This document shows positions 16,419-25,594 of a stretch of 62,519 nt of DNA, in pieces. Within the stretch, counting starts at the first letter, position 1; each line of letters opens with the position of its first letter. The stretch comes from Cryomorphaceae bacterium (GTDB lineage: Bacteria > Bacteroidota > Bacteroidia > Flavobacteriales_D > Crocinitomicaceae): the NCBI GenBank assembly GCA_027490665.1, contig JAIXXP010000106.1, positions 1-62,519 on the forward strand, given 5' to 3'. The position numbers were made by a program, and so were the translations under genes. A model generated the notes under the pieces. That model did not search any database, had not been told where the DNA came from, and saw only the letters and a program-made list of their open reading frames with translations.

Positions 16419-17158
16419 TTGTTGTAATGGATTTCGGGGTGGTGTTTAAGTGCGGTAAGGCTGTTGGTCCAGGCCATGGCAACGTGTACCAAAAAGGCGA
16501 TCCAGATGTTGCCGGCCATTAGCGTGAGCAAGCAGAGTAAAAAACCGAGTGGTACTGCACCAATTGTTTCGTCAAGGCCTTTAGGAATGTGGGTGGCTGA
16601 ATACAAAGCTACATTGATGGCTATAGCCAACCATACCCCGTATGCCTCCACTAATGGGAACAGTAATACACCTCTAAACAATAACTCGTAACCAAAAAGA
16701 TAAACGAACCAACCGAGCAAGTTCAGTCGGAAGGTTTTGACATCCCAGTTGAGCGCTCTGATTTGAGGATAATTAACTAGGTTTTTAGGTCTTTTTGCGG
16801 AAAAAGCGGCGAGCGGAATTAAAATTAGGGAGAGTCCGACGGTGGCTACCACATTGAAAAGCAAGGTGTCGCTCCTGAAATTTAAGCCGTAATAGGCGAT
16901 ACTGCGTTGTGGTTCGGTTGCCAATAAAAACAATAAAGGTAGTACGCCCATACTGAAGAAACCTAGCCATTTGGTCATGAAAATGAAGTGTAACCAGGCA
17001 GCATCGGTAGGGTATTTTTTGAAGTAATAGGCTTTAAGCACCTCTGATTTGGAAATGAACCAAAAAACCATAAAGCCACACAGCGCAAGATAAATTGGAG
17101 CAACGCCACTTTGGAGGCTAGGGCTTTGATCGAAGGGAATTCTTAAAAAATGGATCAT
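16397..17158 (-). CDS. CPBP family intramembrane metalloprotease
   Basis: The 253-residue protein has about seven membrane helices. Its C-terminal half has the CPBP (Abi/CAAX protease) motifs: YELLFRGVLLF, with the Glu and Arg of motif 1 although the usual second Glu is replaced (YE for EE), and ALYSATHIP for motif 2 with His. The missing first Glu of the EExxxR motif is worth noting for catalysis. Relatives cleave prenylated or membrane-bound peptides or act as bacteriocin-immunity proteins. It overlaps both neighbours in the leftward unit. Confidence 0.72.
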   Translation of the reverse strand: MIHFLRIPFDQSPSLQSGVAPIYLALCGFMVFWFISKSEVLKAYYFKKYPTDAAWLHFIFMTKWLGFFSMGVLPLLFLLATEPQRSIAYYGLNFRSDTLLFNVVATVGLSLILIPLAAFSAKRPKNLVNYPQIRALNWDVKTFRLNLLGWFVYLFGYELLFRGVLLFPLVEAYGVWLAIAINVALYSATHIPKGLDETIGAVPLGFLLCLLTLMAGNIWIAFLVHVAMAWTNSLTALKHHPEIHYNKWQKNAS

Positions 17159-18159
17159 GAATTGTTTGAGGGTAAATACCCGTTTTCTTTATACCAACCA
17201 ATGCAATCGGCGATAGCCACTTCTATTGGTGTACTTGGTAGCTGTAGTTCGGTGCGCGCTTTAGCTGGAGAATAGAATTGTTTCACACTCGCCATTTTGG
17301 CCATAGAATAGCTCAATTGCGGTGTTTTTCCGGTAAGGCGTGCGATGATAGAGTTGATAGCACCAACAAGATTGATAGCAAAACCAGGAAACTGTTTAAT
17401 TTTAAAAGGCTGTCCGAATACCTGCGCTGCCTTTTGGAACATTTCTTTAAAGTAAAGATTTTCGTTGCCAACAATATAACATTGCCCCACACGGCCCATT
17501 TTTAAAGCATTGACAGTAGCCACTGCTACATCTTTGGAGTACACGAAGTTTTTGCCACCACCGGCATAACCAGGAAGTTTGTTTTTGTAAAGTTCGAGTA
17601 GCATTCTACCTGAAGTGGGGCCAGAATCAAAAGGACCGATCATAAAGGTAGGGTTGAGGATTACTACCGGAAAATCATGTTTTTGATGCATTTGAAGCAA
17701 ATGACATTGTGCCTCGTATTTGCTATCCATGTAGTCCATTTTGAATTGGTCGCCGGTGTAGGGTTGGTTTTCGTCGCCAGGTGCTGCTTTTGAACCGTGG
17801 TTAAAGGAATTAGCAGTGCCAATTTGAACCATGCGCTGGTATCCATATCTTTGGGCAAGTGTTGCGATATTTTGCACACCTTTTAAATTGACGGCAAAGA
17901 GGCTTTCTAGCCGACGAGGCCATATGGTTGTTAGAGCGGCAATGTTGATTACGTACTGACAGCCAGCCATTGCGCTTTCAAGGAAAGAAGTATCGAGGAT
18001 ATTGCCTTCAACAATTTCTATAGCAAGTCCGTCGAGCACTTTTGTACTGCTTCCGGGTAAAATTTGGGCTTTTACGTGATATCCTTGGGAGAGGGCCTCG
18101 CGTGTAACGCTCGCACCGAGCATGCCATTGGCTCCAGTTATAAATACACAATTTGTCAT
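17155..18159 (-). CDS. NAD-dependent epimerase/dehydratase-like protein (extended SDR)
   Basis: The 334-residue protein has the extended-SDR motif GANGMLG at residues 9-15, a central NIAALTT stretch and the YMDSK active-site motif (Tyr and Lys). Relatives act on nucleotide sugars, steroids or flavonoid-like ketones; the substrate cannot be inferred. The start is the ATG at 18159. The longer frame from GTG at 18180 is unlikely because a perfect -7 promoter box (TATCTTTG, leftward from 18187 to 18180) would overlap it. The gene opens a four-gene leftward unit down to 14896. Confidence 0.85.
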   Translation of the reverse strand: MTNCVFITGANGMLGASVTREALSQGYHVKAQILPGSSTKVLDGLAIEIVEGNILDTSFLESAMAGCQYVINIAALTTIWPRRLESLFAVNLKGVQNIATLAQRYGYQRMVQIGTANSFNHGSKAAPGDENQPYTGDQFKMDYMDSKYEAQCHLLQMHQKHDFPVVILNPTFMIGPFDSGPTSGRMLLELYKNKLPGYAGGGKNFVYSKDVAVATVNALKMGRVGQCYIVGNENLYFKEMFQKAAQVFGQPFKIKQFPGFAINLVGAINSIIARLTGKTPQLSYSMAKMASVKQFYSPAKARTELQLPSTPIEVAIADCIGWYKENGYLPSNNS

Positions 18160-18179
18160 TGGCAAGCTAAAAGAAGCCA

Positions 18180-18187
18180 CAAAGATA
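18180..18187 (-). promoter_or_regulatory. Putative -7 box for the 18159-14896 unit
   Basis: The minus strand reads TATCTTTG, a perfect TAnnTTTG box, 20 nt before the ATG at 18159. It implies a leader of about 12-15 nt. No clear TTG element lies upstream. Confidence 0.45.
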
Positions 18188-19492
18188 CTAAAATTTCCAG
18201 CTTAAGCCGGCATAAATCGCCTTTGTATTGTTGCGATAGGGTAAAGTATGTAGTTGATTTTGGGCTTGAAAAGCGCTTCTGATTTGAGGTTCGATGAAAA
18301 CTGCCAAGTGTCTATTGGCCAAATAACTCATGCGCAACTGACTCTGCGCCATGACTTGAAACTGACCCATAGGCGGCTTGATATATATCGTACTAGGTGC
18401 ATAACCAGGCAGATGTAGTGTTTGATTCGTACGGTAGGCAAAATTTAGACCTAATCCGGCATGCAGCTGCGCTTCAAAAACACCAAATTGCTTGTGGTAG
18501 CCAATAGTAACCGGGACAATGAGGTGTTGACTGCGCACCACACTCTGATAATTGGCTTTAATGTGAGATACGTCTCCGCCTCCTGGAGGGTTGGGGCCAA
18601 AAGGCCATGGACCTTCTTGGAGCTCTTCATCGCTTATTTGACGGAAGCCGTAGATATAAGGAAATAAGTAGTGTTCTTTTTCATCATAACTAAAGACCTT
18701 CGTTTGTTCAAATCGTTCGTTGATCGTGGAATTCAAATACTGTATTCCCGTATTGAAATGCCAGTTTTTATGAAGGTGTACTTGAATTTGAAACAAGGGG
18801 TTTTGCTGCCAAAGAAGTTCGGCTTGTTGTGTGCCTTCAGTACCTAATTGATAGTTAAAAGAGGGGAGTTTTGAAAAAGACTGACCTGTAGCAATACTCA
18901 AGCTAATTCGACTTGAATTCGGAATAATTGCAGCGCGAACTTTTATAGAAGAGAATTCTTGCTTGATATGTTGAGGAACCAAAGGAGATAAAGTCATTTC
19001 TGGTTTGAGGTCTTGAATTGCTTCATCAGCCGGGACTGTTCCATCAGCAAGATCATTTGAAATAGCTGGTATGGTTAAAAGGTCTCGAATTTCATCGAGA
19101 TTTTGAATTTCTTTTTGTACAGAAGTAATGCTGGCATTTTGAACTGAATAATGTTCGGTATGCTTAGATTTATTACCATGCAATTCGTTCACTTCGTCCC
19201 TAACCGAAGCAGTTTGCTGCTGTTGAGCTACCCCAATGGTTTTGTGTTTTGAAACGCGTACAGCTGACTTGTTTACGACATCGTTTTTTTGCTCGAGGTA
19301 GGTGTAAGTGGTTATCACACCAAGAAGCAATGATCCAAAAGCTGTGAGCGCATATTTAAAGACGCTTCGGGCATACCAAGGTTGCACGCTTCCGAGGGCA
19401 TCGGAAAGCCTTTTCCACATCAAGGGCTCTGGCTCTATGTGGCCCTTCAGCTGATCACGCAGGTATTTTTCGAAATCGTCTAGTTGCTTCAT
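18188..19492 (-). CDS. Anti-sigma-like membrane protein with a barrel-like C-terminus
   Basis: The 434-residue protein starts with a short soluble domain (DDFEKYLRDQLKG, then EPLMWKRLSDAL) like the cytoplasmic part of Bacteroidota anti-sigma proteins. One membrane helix follows at about residues 45-65 (FKYALTAFGSLLLGVITTY), then a polar linker of about 120 residues. The C-terminal 240 residues have the alternating strands and final aromatic residue (YAGLSWKF) of an outer-membrane barrel. It begins immediately after the stop of an ECF sigma gene with no gap. The arrangement suggests a sigma/anti-sigma pair sensing the envelope. How one chain could use both an inner-membrane helix and a barrel is unclear. 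Confidence 0.65.
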   Translation of the reverse strand: MKQLDDFEKYLRDQLKGHIEPEPLMWKRLSDALGSVQPWYARSVFKYALTAFGSLLLGVITTYTYLEQKNDVVNKSAVRVSKHKTIGVAQQQQTASVRDEVNELHGNKSKHTEHYSVQNASITSVQKEIQNLDEIRDLLTIPAISNDLADGTVPADEAIQDLKPEMTLSPLVPQHIKQEFSSIKVRAAIIPNSSRISLSIATGQSFSKLPSFNYQLGTEGTQQAELLWQQNPLFQIQVHLHKNWHFNTGIQYLNSTINERFEQTKVFSYDEKEHYLFPYIYGFRQISDEELQEGPWPFGPNPPGGGDVSHIKANYQSVVRSQHLIVPVTIGYHKQFGVFEAQLHAGLGLNFAYRTNQTLHLPGYAPSTIYIKPPMGQFQVMAQSQLRMSYLANRHLAVFIEPQIRSAFQAQNQLHTLPYRNNTKAIYAGLSWKF

Positions 19493-20047
19493 TTAACCAA
19501 TCATTTTGTCTTGTTGTTGCAAGGCTTTTTGCAAGGCTTTTTTGGCTTCAAAGAGTTGTGACTTAGAAGTGCCTTCATTGATCGAAAGCAACTCTGCAAT
19601 TTCTTTGTGCGCAAAACCTTCCATGACATATAAATTGAAAACCAAACGAGCGCGGGCAGGAAGCTTTTGAACTAAAGCCATGATATCAGCAGCTGCTAAT
19701 TGGGTCTCTATACCGGGCATGTTGGTTTCAACTTGAAAGGCAGAGTCAATGTCGATATGTAGTCGGAATTTGGCTTGAGCACGCAAAGCGTCAATTGCGG
19801 TGTATACAAATACGCGCTTTACCCAGCCTGGTAGGTGGCTTGCTTGTTTGATTTTGTGTAAGTTTTGAAAAACCTTTACGAAGGAATCTTGGAAGATATC
19901 TTGAGCACTGCTGCTGTCTGAAGCGTAGCGCAAGCAAATTTTGAACATGGCAGGCGCAAAAAGCTCGTATAAATCACGCTGAGCACGCGCATCTTTGCGC
20001 ATGCAGTCTTGGATGAGTTGCTCATAAAGTTCAGCGTCTTGGACCAT
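19493..20047 (-). CDS. ECF RNA polymerase sigma factor
   Basis: The 184-residue protein has both sigma-70 domains of the ECF group. Region 2 has SAQDIFQDSFVKVFQNLHKI and WVKRVFVYTAIDALR; region 4 has GFAHKEIAELLSINEGTSKS, a helix-turn-helix that binds the -35 element. It lies directly upstream of, and abuts, a membrane-anchored protein that is likely its anti-sigma partner. The target genes cannot be read from the sequence. It is separated by 47 bp from the end of the nuo operon, so read-through from nuo cannot be excluded. Confidence 0.9.
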   Translation of the reverse strand: MVQDAELYEQLIQDCMRKDARAQRDLYELFAPAMFKICLRYASDSSSAQDIFQDSFVKVFQNLHKIKQASHLPGWVKRVFVYTAIDALRAQAKFRLHIDIDSAFQVETNMPGIETQLAAADIMALVQKLPARARLVFNLYVMEGFAHKEIAELLSINEGTSKSQLFEAKKALQKALQQQDKMIG

Positions 20048-20094
20048 ACCGTTTATAGACGAAAAGGTACGGCTAAAGGTTGGAATGTTGGGCC

Positions 20095-21426
20095 TTATAT
20101 AAAATAAAGTGCGCCAAGCGTTGTAAGTGAGGTCAAGACCAAAACAAGAACTTGTTCAAAAGACAAGTGAATAGGCATTGTTACTTTAGGCTTTTTGAGT
20201 GCACTGATCATCAGGCGTAGATAAACAAAAGCACCAATTACAGATGCGATGAGCGCTAAAATAGCCGTGTAAGGCACATGTGGAGCTGCGGACCATAACA
20301 ACGAGAATTTACCAAAGAAGCCTGCAAACGGCGGAATGCCTGCTAAAGAGAAAAGTGCCAAAACAAGTGCAACTCCAACTACAGGGTTTCTCCAGGCAAT
20401 TCCTTCCCAATTGGCCAAGCTGTCGGTGCTGTCGTTGACAGCGAAATTAACAACTACCATTGCAATGGTAGCCACGGCGTATGCGGTTACAAACAAGAAA
20501 ATATTGCTGTTGTGGATATCTGCCAAAGCAAAAAGCATTAAGCCTGCATTTGCAATGGAAGAATAGGCAATGAGTCTTCTGAAGCTAGTTTGTTTCCAAG
20601 CAGTGATGTAACCATAGAACATGGAAAGCACAATGATGATGCAAATGAGGTCAATCCAGAAGGCATAAGAATCTCTGAATACTTGTCCGAAAACGTTAAC
20701 GATGGCATAAATACCTGCAATTTTAACGACCGTAGACATATACATGAGCACAGAGTTGGAAGCACCGTCATAGACGTCGGGGCCCCAAAAATGAAAAGGT
20801 ACAGCGCCAATTTTAAAAGTAAATCCAGCAAGTAAGAATAAGCTCCCGACAATTGCCATTGGGCTTTGCCAAATGCCTATGGCTAAGTTGGATTGGATTT
20901 CAATGATTTGAAAACTTCCGGTGACACCGTATAACAAGCCAATTCCAAAAAGAAGAATGGCCGAAGCAAAAGAACCTGTAAAGAAATACTTAACAGCTGC
21001 TTCCGCAGATCGGCTGCTTCCTTTTTCGATGCCAACTAATACATATATTGGAATAGATAGGATTTCTAGACCAATAAAAAACAACATGAGGTCGTTTGGT
21101 TGCGCCATAATGATGGCACCACAAACTGAAAAGAGAATCAGGGCAAAGTAATCACCGGTGTGCTCGTCATCTGATTTATAACGTTTGTAACCGCCTAGCA
21201 GAGCGAGTAAGGTAACAGCGCACAACAAGATAATGACAAGACTTTGTGTTGGGATAAATGCAGCATAGGACGCAAATGGTGAAACATAAGACCCTTTGAA
21301 ATAAGCCGCAACACCCGCCCCAATTAAGCCCAGACTTGCAATGATAATTGAAAAGAGTGGCTTTTTTTGCATTCCGACAAAAAGTCCGAGAAGGCCACTG
21401 ATAAAAAGAATAACGATACTATCCAT
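20095..21426 (-). CDS. nuoN: NADH-quinone oxidoreductase subunit N
   Basis: The 443-residue membrane subunit of complex I is related to Mrp antiporters; it helps pump protons. It has about 14 helices, with the typical LVGIEKGSSRSAEAAVKYF segment and a lysine-bearing AIYAIVNVF-type helix. The ATG at 21426 (MDSIVILF) was chosen; the open frame extends upstream into nuoM but that part is hydrophilic and unlike NuoN. It is the last gene of the leftward nuo operon, 8 bp after nuoM. Confidence 0.93.
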   Translation of the reverse strand: MDSIVILFISGLLGLFVGMQKKPLFSIIIASLGLIGAGVAAYFKGSYVSPFASYAAFIPTQSLVIILLCAVTLLALLGGYKRYKSDDEHTGDYFALILFSVCGAIIMAQPNDLMLFFIGLEILSIPIYVLVGIEKGSSRSAEAAVKYFFTGSFASAILLFGIGLLYGVTGSFQIIEIQSNLAIGIWQSPMAIVGSLFLLAGFTFKIGAVPFHFWGPDVYDGASNSVLMYMSTVVKIAGIYAIVNVFGQVFRDSYAFWIDLICIIIVLSMFYGYITAWKQTSFRRLIAYSSIANAGLMLFALADIHNSNIFLFVTAYAVATIAMVVVNFAVNDSTDSLANWEGIAWRNPVVGVALVLALFSLAGIPPFAGFFGKFSLLWSAAPHVPYTAILALIASVIGAFVYLRLMISALKKPKVTMPIHLSFEQVLVLVLTSLTTLGALYFI

Positions 21427-21434
21427 GATGCGAT

Positions 21435-22835
21435 TTAATGAGTAGGTTGGGTAAGGCTGTGTGCAACGAAATCGGTGAGACATTGTGGTGCAAGACCAAG
21501 GTAAATGGCTGCAATGCTCAAGATGGCAAAAACTGCTATTTCTGACCAATGTAAGTCTTCGAAAGTAGCGTTAATGGTTGGGCCAAACATAGGTGCTTGA
21601 TACGCTTTGAGCATGTAAACAGCGCCCAAAACCAAAGTAGTGCTTGCCAAGAAACCAGTAAGGGCATTGGCGCTAAAGAGCGCTTTGATCAAGAAAAACT
21701 CCCCGATAAACCCAGCTGTGAAAGGTACCGATAAAGAAACAAAAGTGAGTACAGCAAACCAGAAGGCAAAGCGCGGCGCTACTTTTGCGATGCCGCCAAG
21801 TTGGCCGAGCTCACGAGTACCTAAACGCTGTTCTATGATGCCAGCTGCCAAAAACAAGCCAATTGAAACAATACTGTGATTGACAATTTGTACGACTGCT
21901 ATTTGGTTGGTGTCGAAATTGTTGAGCATGAGTGCAGCTGCAATAAGCCCTAAGTGACTCAAGGAAGCGTAGGCAAATAAAGTTTTGAGGTCTTGCTGAC
22001 GAATTGCTACAACAGCACCGTAAACTACACCGATGATGCCAAGCGTGATGATCGGCCAACGCCAGAAATCAGTAGCAACACCATCGAAAATAGGAAGCAC
22101 CCATTTCAAGAGACCAAACAAGGCCATTTTGAGCATAATTGCCGAAAGGAGCATGGTGCCGGCTGTTGGCGCTTTTGTATAGGTTTCTGCCTGCCAAGTA
22201 TGGAAGGGAAACAAAGGTATTTTAACAGCAAAAGCCAATAGAAAACCGCCCATTAAGAAAATACTCGTATTGCCTAGTGAACTGAGGTCTGCAGCTAAAA
22301 GTGCTTCATAGGTTTGTTGGTTGGTGGCGTGCATGAGGCCAATAACCGACAAAAGCATGGCCAATGAACCGAGTAGGGTATACAAGAAAAACTGGAGCAA
22401 AGCGCGCGGTTTGTCAAAAGAACCAAACCAATAAAGAATCAGGAAGATTGGTAATAGCGTAAGTTCCCAAAAGATATAAAATCCGAGGATGGTGTTGGTG
22501 GTGAACACACCTAGCAAGCCAAACTGCATAAGTAATGCCAACGCTGTAAAGCGTTTTTCGTTGGTGATACTTCTTTTGAAGTTACTTAAGAATACTAAGA
22601 AAAAGACAGCATTGGTGAGTAAAATCATGGTAAAGCCTAAGCTGTCGATAGAGAAACGCACAAACCTTAAGCCGAAGTCGATGAGAAGGTGCTCACTTGG
22701 CTCGAAATAGCAGACAGCCACGCTGCTCACGACAAGCGCTGCTGCGCTGGCAATTAAACCATAAATACGGGTGATGTTGCTTGGAATGAACCAAGCTACA
22801 AGACTAAATACAAGGGGTAAAAGAATTAGTGCCAA
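21435..22835 (-). CDS. nuoM: NADH-quinone oxidoreductase subunit M
   Basis: This proton-pumping membrane subunit of complex I has family segments FYIFWELTLLPIFLIL, KIPLFPFHTWQAETYTKAP and YASLSHLGLIAAAL. The start is uncertain. A TTG at 22835 gives a normal hydrophobic N-terminus (466 residues) overlapping nuoL by 10 bp and is preferred. An ATG at 22925 would add 30 unrelated residues and a 100-bp overlap with nuoL. It is in the operon between nuoL and nuoN. Confidence 0.9.
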   Translation of the reverse strand: MALILLPLVFSLVAWFIPSNITRIYGLIASAAALVVSSVAVCYFEPSEHLLIDFGLRFVRFSIDSLGFTMILLTNAVFFLVFLSNFKRSITNEKRFTALALLMQFGLLGVFTTNTILGFYIFWELTLLPIFLILYWFGSFDKPRALLQFFLYTLLGSLAMLLSVIGLMHATNQQTYEALLAADLSSLGNTSIFLMGGFLLAFAVKIPLFPFHTWQAETYTKAPTAGTMLLSAIMLKMALFGLLKWVLPIFDGVATDFWRWPIITLGIIGVVYGAVVAIRQQDLKTLFAYASLSHLGLIAAALMLNNFDTNQIAVVQIVNHSIVSIGLFLAAGIIEQRLGTRELGQLGGIAKVAPRFAFWFAVLTFVSLSVPFTAGFIGEFFLIKALFSANALTGFLASTTLVLGAVYMLKAYQAPMFGPTINATFEDLHWSEIAVFAILSIAAIYLGLAPQCLTDFVAHSLTQPTH

Positions 22836-24754
22836 ACCGAAAGTTTTAAAAGGTAATATGCAACAAAAATGATCAGACCAAACACCATCCAGAATAGATA
22901 GCTGCTCAAGAAACCTGTTTGCCATTTGCGGGTCAGGTTAGCGGTATTGAGGATGCCGTCTGCAAGAGCATAGACACCATTGCGCAATAATTGTACATCG
23001 ACAACCTTGCCAACAAAGTCAGAAAGGGCTAACAGAGGTTTCACAAAAACCGTATTGTAAATTTCGTCAATGTATAATTTTTGAGCAGAAAGACGTTCCC
23101 AGCCGTTTAGGGCGGCATCTTCTTTAGCGAGTGCGCCTTTTTTGGCATAATTGAGGTAAGCCCAGATCATGACGCCAACGGCAATGATACTCGCAAAAAG
23201 CATCAGGCCAATGGAGGTTGAGAAATCAAGGTGCGCGTTGTGTACTTCTGAAAGACCAAATGTTCCATGGCTTAGATAGTGGTCAAACCAATGGGCTGCA
23301 TTTTTGAAAAATAAACCTGGCAAGTTCAATAAACCACCAAAAACAGATAATACTGCAAGCACTATGAGTGGCAGGGTCATGGATAAGCCGCTCTCATGTA
23401 CTTTGCTTTTGAGGGTGTCTCCACCGCGGAAAGCTCCATGAAACGTGAGGAAATAAAGGCGGAACATGTAAATTGCGGTCATGGTGACGGCAAGTACCAA
23501 TATAGCGTATACCGCAGGGTTATGGTGCAGGGCTTGAGCCATGATTTCATCCTTAGAGAAGAATCCGGATAGGAATGGAATTCCGGAAATGGCCATGGTG
23601 CCAATAAGGAAAGTCAGATGTGTAAGCGGCATGAGTTTGGCTAAACCACCCATTTTTCGGATGTCTTGTTCTTCGTGCATACCGTGAATAACAGAACCAG
23701 AACCTAGGAAAAGGAGCGCTTTGAAGAAGGCATGTGTGGTTACGTGGAAGAGAGCAACAGTATAGGCACCAAAACCAAGCGCTACAAACATGAGGCCTAA
23801 TTGTGAAACTGTTGAATAGGCCAATACCTTTTTGATGTCGTTTTGACGAAGGGCCATAAAAGCAGCTACAAGTGTAGTGGCAAGGCCTACGTAAAGAATG
23901 ATGTCTTTGGTAAATGGCGCTAATTCAAATAAGAAATTCGAGCGAACGGTTAGGTAAATACCTGCAGTAACCATTGTTGCGGCATGGATGAGTGCAGAAA
24001 CAGGTGTTGGCCCTGCCATGGCATCAGGCAACCAAGTAAAAAGCGGAATTTGCGCACTTTTACCAGTTGCAGCAATGAATAAACAAAATGTTATGAAGAA
24101 CATTGCGCCACCTTGCAGGGTAGTGTCACCTTGCAGCGCTTTGCCAATTGACAAAAACTCAAGTGTGTTGAACTGACCGAGAATCATAAACAAGGCAAGT
24201 AGCAAACCGACGTCGCCAATGCGGTTCATGATAAACGCTTTGCGGCCAGCGAGGCTATTTGCCAAGCCTTTTTGCGCGTCGTTGTAATGAAAGCTAATCA
24301 AAAGGTAAGAACACATCCCGACGCCTTCCCAACCGAAGAATAATACAAAATAGTTAGAACCAAGAACCAAGAGCAACATAGAGAAGATAAACAAATTCAA
24401 ATAAGTGAAGAATTTGTGGTAACCTTCGTCGTGGCTCATATAGCCCATCGAAAATAGATGAATAAGCGAACCAATACCAGTAATGATGAGCGTCATCCAG
24501 ATGGACAAGGCATCTATTTGGAACGAGGCATTGATTTGTAGTTGATCGAAATTGATAATGTTGAACAACTTGACAATTTGAGTGCCGTGTAAGCCCGAAA
24601 ATAAGGTAGTCGCCAATAAAAACGAAACGAAAACTACAGCCGTGGCGATACCACCGACAATTGTTTTTGGCAGTTTTTTGCCAAAGAGTCCGTTGATTGC
24701 AAAACCAAGGAGCGGCAGCGCAATGATGAGAAGGAGCGTCAGGTCTTTAGCCAT
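22826..24754 (-). CDS. nuoL: NADH-quinone oxidoreductase subunit L
   Basis: The 642-residue membrane subunit of complex I is the distal proton channel, with the long lateral helix near its C-terminus. Typical segments are FFGWEGVGMCSYLLISF, IPLFTWLPDAMAGPTPVSAL, HAATMVTAGIYL and YSTVSQLGLMFVALG. Its length is normal for the family. The start ATG at 24754 follows nuoK with a 2-bp gap, and its end overlaps nuoM. Confidence 0.96.
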   Translation of the reverse strand: MAKDLTLLLIIALPLLGFAINGLFGKKLPKTIVGGIATAVVFVSFLLATTLFSGLHGTQIVKLFNIINFDQLQINASFQIDALSIWMTLIITGIGSLIHLFSMGYMSHDEGYHKFFTYLNLFIFSMLLLVLGSNYFVLFFGWEGVGMCSYLLISFHYNDAQKGLANSLAGRKAFIMNRIGDVGLLLALFMILGQFNTLEFLSIGKALQGDTTLQGGAMFFITFCLFIAATGKSAQIPLFTWLPDAMAGPTPVSALIHAATMVTAGIYLTVRSNFLFELAPFTKDIILYVGLATTLVAAFMALRQNDIKKVLAYSTVSQLGLMFVALGFGAYTVALFHVTTHAFFKALLFLGSGSVIHGMHEEQDIRKMGGLAKLMPLTHLTFLIGTMAISGIPFLSGFFSKDEIMAQALHHNPAVYAILVLAVTMTAIYMFRLYFLTFHGAFRGGDTLKSKVHESGLSMTLPLIVLAVLSVFGGLLNLPGLFFKNAAHWFDHYLSHGTFGLSEVHNAHLDFSTSIGLMLFASIIAVGVMIWAYLNYAKKGALAKEDAALNGWERLSAQKLYIDEIYNTVFVKPLLALSDFVGKVVDVQLLRNGVYALADGILNTANLTRKWQTGFLSSYLFWMVFGLIIFVAYYLLKLSVWH

Positions 24755-24756
24755 GG

Positions 24757-25080
24757 TTAATTTTTAAGTTGGTTGTACATGTCGATGTCAATTGACTTGA
24801 GGTTGCGGTAGGCCATGATAATGATAGACAAACCTACTGTAGCCTCTGCTGCAGCTACTACCATTGTGAAAAACACAAAAATTTGTGCGTCACCATTTCC
24901 GTAGTAGGTAGAGAAAGTCACGAGCATGAGGTTGACGGCATTGAGCATGAGTTCGATGCACATGAGCAGGACAATCATGTTTTTGCGGGTCATGGCGCCA
25001 ATGGCTCCAATTGTAAACAGCGCAAAAGACACAAAAAGGTAGAAGTCTAGGGAGGTCCCGATACTTGAAGCAGCTTGCAT
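24757..25080 (-). CDS. nuoK: NADH-quinone oxidoreductase subunit K
   Basis: The 107-residue complex I subunit has three membrane helices and carries the conserved acidic residues of the E channel: RKNMIVLLMCIELMLNAVNL and VVAAAEATVGLSIIIMAYR. The ATG at 25080 (MQAASSIG) gives the usual family length; the open frame upstream overlaps nuoJ and is not part of the protein. It lies 1 bp after nuoJ. Confidence 0.94.
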   Translation of the reverse strand: MQAASSIGTSLDFYLFVSFALFTIGAIGAMTRKNMIVLLMCIELMLNAVNLMLVTFSTYYGNGDAQIFVFFTMVVAAAEATVGLSIIIMAYRNLKSIDIDMYNQLKN

Positions 25081-25081
25081 A

Positions 25082-25594
25082 TTATTCGATGATTTGTTTT
25101 TCGCGTTTAGCGAGCAAAATGGCGCCCACCATAGCAGCGATGAAAAGAATGGAGGTAAGTTCAAAAGCAACGATATACTTTGAGAAAAGTAAATTGCCGA
25201 GTTCTTTTACTAAACCAATGTTGTTGTCTTGTTGGCGGTATGTTTGGCCTAAGATGAGTGTGTCTTTGAGTGCTGTTATGAGCACTAAAAACAAAGAACC
25301 GCCTGCAATAAATGCGGCAAGTTGCGCGCCTCTCGTGTTCATGGGCTCTACTTCTTTATTTAGGTTCAGGAGCATCAAGACAAACAAGAACAAGACCATA
25401 ATGGCACCCGCATAAACAATCATATTGACGATTGCCAAAAACTGAGCGTTCATCATGATATACATGGCGGTAATGAAGAAAAACGTAATGACTAAATATA
25501 TGACACTACGTACGGGGTGCTTACTGAGCACAACCATTAGGGCCGAAGCTAAGGTTAGGCTACCTAAAATGATGGAGATGATTTGCAAACTCAT
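25082..25594 (-). CDS. nuoJ: NADH-quinone oxidoreductase subunit J
   Basis: The 170-residue complex I membrane subunit has five helices. The conserved helix 3 region is AIVNMIVYAGAIMVLFLFVL, where a pi-bulge takes part in coupling. Its start overlaps the nuoI stop by 4 bp (ATGA), a translational-coupling arrangement, and it is followed by nuoK after 1 bp. Confidence 0.95.
   Translation of the reverse strand: MSLQIISIILGSLTLASALMVVLSKHPVRSVIYLVITFFFITAMYIMMNAQFLAIVNMIVYAGAIMVLFLFVLMLLNLNKEVEPMNTRGAQLAAFIAGGSLFLVLITALKDTLILGQTYRQQDNNIGLVKELGNLLFSKYIVAFELTSILFIAAMVGAILLAKREKQIIE

Noticed and set aside
18160..18180. GTG start for the epimerase-like gene
   Set aside because: It overlaps the best promoter box, and residues before the ATG at 18159 are outside the Rossmann fold.
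22836..22925. Upstream ATG for nuoM
   Set aside because: It would add 30 residues unlike NuoM and create a 100-bp overlap with nuoL; not fully excluded.
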